A stretch of DNA of 8,955 bases from CAZFIM01 sp964519615 (GTDB taxonomy: Bacteria; Chloroflexota; Dehalococcoidia; GIF9; UBA5629), in assembly GCA_964519615.1 (NCBI GenBank), contig CAZFIM010000091.1:1-8955 (forward strand), read 5' to 3'. The notes under the pieces were generated by a model. That model was not told the origin of the DNA, made no database searches, and worked only from the letters and a program-made list of their open reading frames with translations. Shown piece by piece: positions 8,353-8,955 of the stretch. The position numbers were made by a program, and so were the translations under genes. Position 1 is the first letter of the stretch. Each line of letters begins with the position of its first letter.

Positions 8353-8802
8353 TTATTTACTGTAGCGGGCCAGAATTTCTTTAACTTTAGCCACACTCAT
8401 TCGGCCGTATACATCCTTATCTACAACAACGATGGGAGCTAATGCGCATGACCCGAAACAGGCTACACGTTCAAGACTGAAGTTATGGTCTTTAGTTGTA
8501 TCACCAGCCTCAATCTCAAGTTCCCGTTTTACTTCCTCAAGGATACTTTCACCGCCACGAACATGACAGGCAGTACCCAGACATACTTTTACTGTATGTT
8601 TTCCGCGGGGGGTGAAATAGAATTGGGCATAGAAAGAGGCAACACCGAATATTTCACTTTCTGAAATACCTGTTGCTTTCGATATCTCAGTAATAGATTC
8701 TTCCGAGAGGTAACCGCATTGTTCCTGAACTTTCTGGAGTATAGGAATGAGAGAACCCTGTTCGATATTGCTCTCAATTTGTGATTCTGTGAAACTAGAC
8801 AG
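8353..8802 (-). CDS. nuoE: NuoE-like [2Fe-2S] subunit with a non-AUG start
   Basis: This 149-residue thioredoxin-like ferredoxin is the small partner of the NuoF-like subunit. It has the family features: an N-terminal helical region (LIPILQKVQEQCGYLSEESI), the motif ISESEIFGVASFYAQF, and the four [2Fe-2S] ligands C74 and C79 (CLGTAC) and C115 and C119 (CFGSCALAP). The frame is open from 8862 to 8353. It contains no ATG, GTG or TTG before codon 135, which is beyond all four ligands. A perfect Shine-Dalgarno sequence (AGGAGG, 8815-8810) sits seven bases before a CTG at 8802-8800, with ATC directly before it at 8805-8803. I take CTG as the start because of the spacing and because the length suits the family. 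The gene leads the operon and ends 22 bases before the NuoF-like gene. An assembly error that destroyed an ATG is the main alternative. Confidence 0.88.
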   Translation of the reverse strand: MSSFTESQIESNIEQGSLIPILQKVQEQCGYLSEESITEISKATGISESEIFGVASFYAQFYFTPRGKHTVKVCLGTACHVRGGESILEEVKRELEIEAGDTTKDHNFSLERVACFGSCALAPIVVVDKDVYGRMSVAKVKEILARYSK

Positions 8803-8809
8803 GATACTA

Positions 8810-8815
8810 CCTCCT
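8810..8815 (-). promoter_or_regulatory. Ribosome binding site that sets the NuoE start
   Basis: AGGAGG (AGGAGGT if extended to 8809) is a full match to the anti-Shine-Dalgarno sequence. It ends seven bases before the CTG at 8802 and four bases before the ATC at 8805. Such a strong site with optimal spacing to a non-AUG codon would offset weak initiation. Confidence 0.75.
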
Positions 8816-8836
8816 CTGCCGGAAAACGCCGTACGT

Positions 8837-8866
8837 AGTTTAACAAAAATAGCTGTCTTCGGTCAA
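8837..8866 (-). promoter_or_regulatory. Putative sigma-70-type promoter of the formate dehydrogenase operon
   Basis: On the - strand TTGACC (8866-8861, five of six consensus bases) and TAAACT (8842-8837, four of six) are 18 bases apart. The start of transcription would be near 8830, giving a leader of about 28 bases to the proposed CTG start. No other good pair is seen between here and the end of the window. Confidence 0.5.
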
Positions 8867-8884
8867 TATAGTGTATGGGTTCAG

Positions 8885-8899
8885 TACATTAGTTATGTA
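8885..8899. repeat. Inverted repeat TACAT-N5-ATGTA upstream of the operon promoter
   Basis: This is a perfect 5-base inverted repeat with a 5-base spacer. Its centre is about 62 bases upstream of the inferred transcription start, a usual position for an activator of the class I type. It is a candidate operator. The half-sites resemble those of the repeat at 8935-8950. Confidence 0.3.
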
Positions 8900-8934
8900 T
8901 TTGCACAAAGTATCTACATTCGTGTTTATCGGGC

Positions 8935-8950
8935 CATGTTATTTGACATG
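8935..8950. repeat. Inverted repeat CATGT-N6-ACATG
   Basis: This is a perfect 16-base inverted repeat with a 6-base spacer, centred about 112 bases upstream of the inferred start. TGT and ACA half-sites and a total length of 16 bases recall CRP/FNR-type operators, but the core letters differ from both. It might also belong to a gene beyond the window edge. Confidence 0.3.
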
Positions 8951-8955
8951 ATATT

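Noticed and set aside
8589..8846. Coding frame of 85 codons on the - strand beginning with TTG at 8846
   Set aside because: It overlaps the NuoE gene in another frame and its product has no family features. The strong Shine-Dalgarno sequence lies inside it and serves NuoE.
8871..8948. Short frame on the + strand starting with GTG at 8871
   Set aside because: It has about 25 codons, no Shine-Dalgarno sequence and no recognisable product, and it lies across the promoter region of the opposite operon.
1..8955. CRISPR arrays, tRNA or rRNA genes, insertion sequences
   Set aside because: I saw no direct repeat series, cloverleaf-like sequence, ribosomal RNA sequence, transposase or terminal repeats.

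Overview
The window holds two gene blocks that meet tail to tail. The left block (about 1-3664, + strand) encodes signalling proteins. The right block (8802-3687, - strand) is one operon for a soluble, selenocysteine-containing, NAD-linked formate dehydrogenase. The organism is an anaerobic bacterium that makes selenoproteins. The style of the histidine kinase (HYYLGEVTKAQEDERKRIARE) and of its LuxR-type partner (SIRTVQGHLGNIFNKL) resembles Chloroflexota of the Dehalococcoidia type. That placement is inferred from remembered family patterns and was not tested by a search.

Left block. A 77-residue two-helix membrane protein resembling the N-terminal domain of phospholipase D/cardiolipin synthases (126-359) is followed by a stand-alone response-regulator receiver (377-781). 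A 248-base gap with inverted repeats leads to a perfect extended -10 promoter (990-998). This promoter drives a NarL/FixJ-type response regulator (1030-1701) and a membrane-anchored GAF-PAS histidine kinase of the NarX/DegS type (1724-3664), which form a cognate pair.

Right block. In transcription order it encodes a NuoE-like [2Fe-2S] subunit (8802-8353), a NuoF/HydB-like flavin and iron-sulfur subunit (8330-6417) and the catalytic subunit FdhA (6374-3687). FdhA looks like two genes because an in-frame UGA lies at 5318-5316. The UGA falls exactly at the active-site selenocysteine position and is followed by a SECIS-like hairpin with a GGUCU loop, so the gene is one 895-residue selenoprotein. 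The NuoE reading frame has no ATG, GTG or TTG anywhere before its last cluster cysteines. A perfect Shine-Dalgarno sequence instead points to a CTG (or adjacent ATC) start.

How the parts work together. FdhA oxidises formate at a molybdenum or tungsten bis-pterin centre. Electrons pass through five FdhA iron-sulfur clusters to the FMN/NAD site of the NuoF-like subunit. The extra clusters in the NuoF-like subunit and NuoE match the HydBC-type module of electron-bifurcating enzymes. The complex may therefore couple formate/CO2 to NADH and ferredoxin together, as in Wood-Ljungdahl metabolism; this is inference. No signal peptide or membrane subunit is visible, so the complex should be cytoplasmic. 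Everything except the SECIS/UGA reading and the non-AUG start fits known families. I see no clearly new biological system here.
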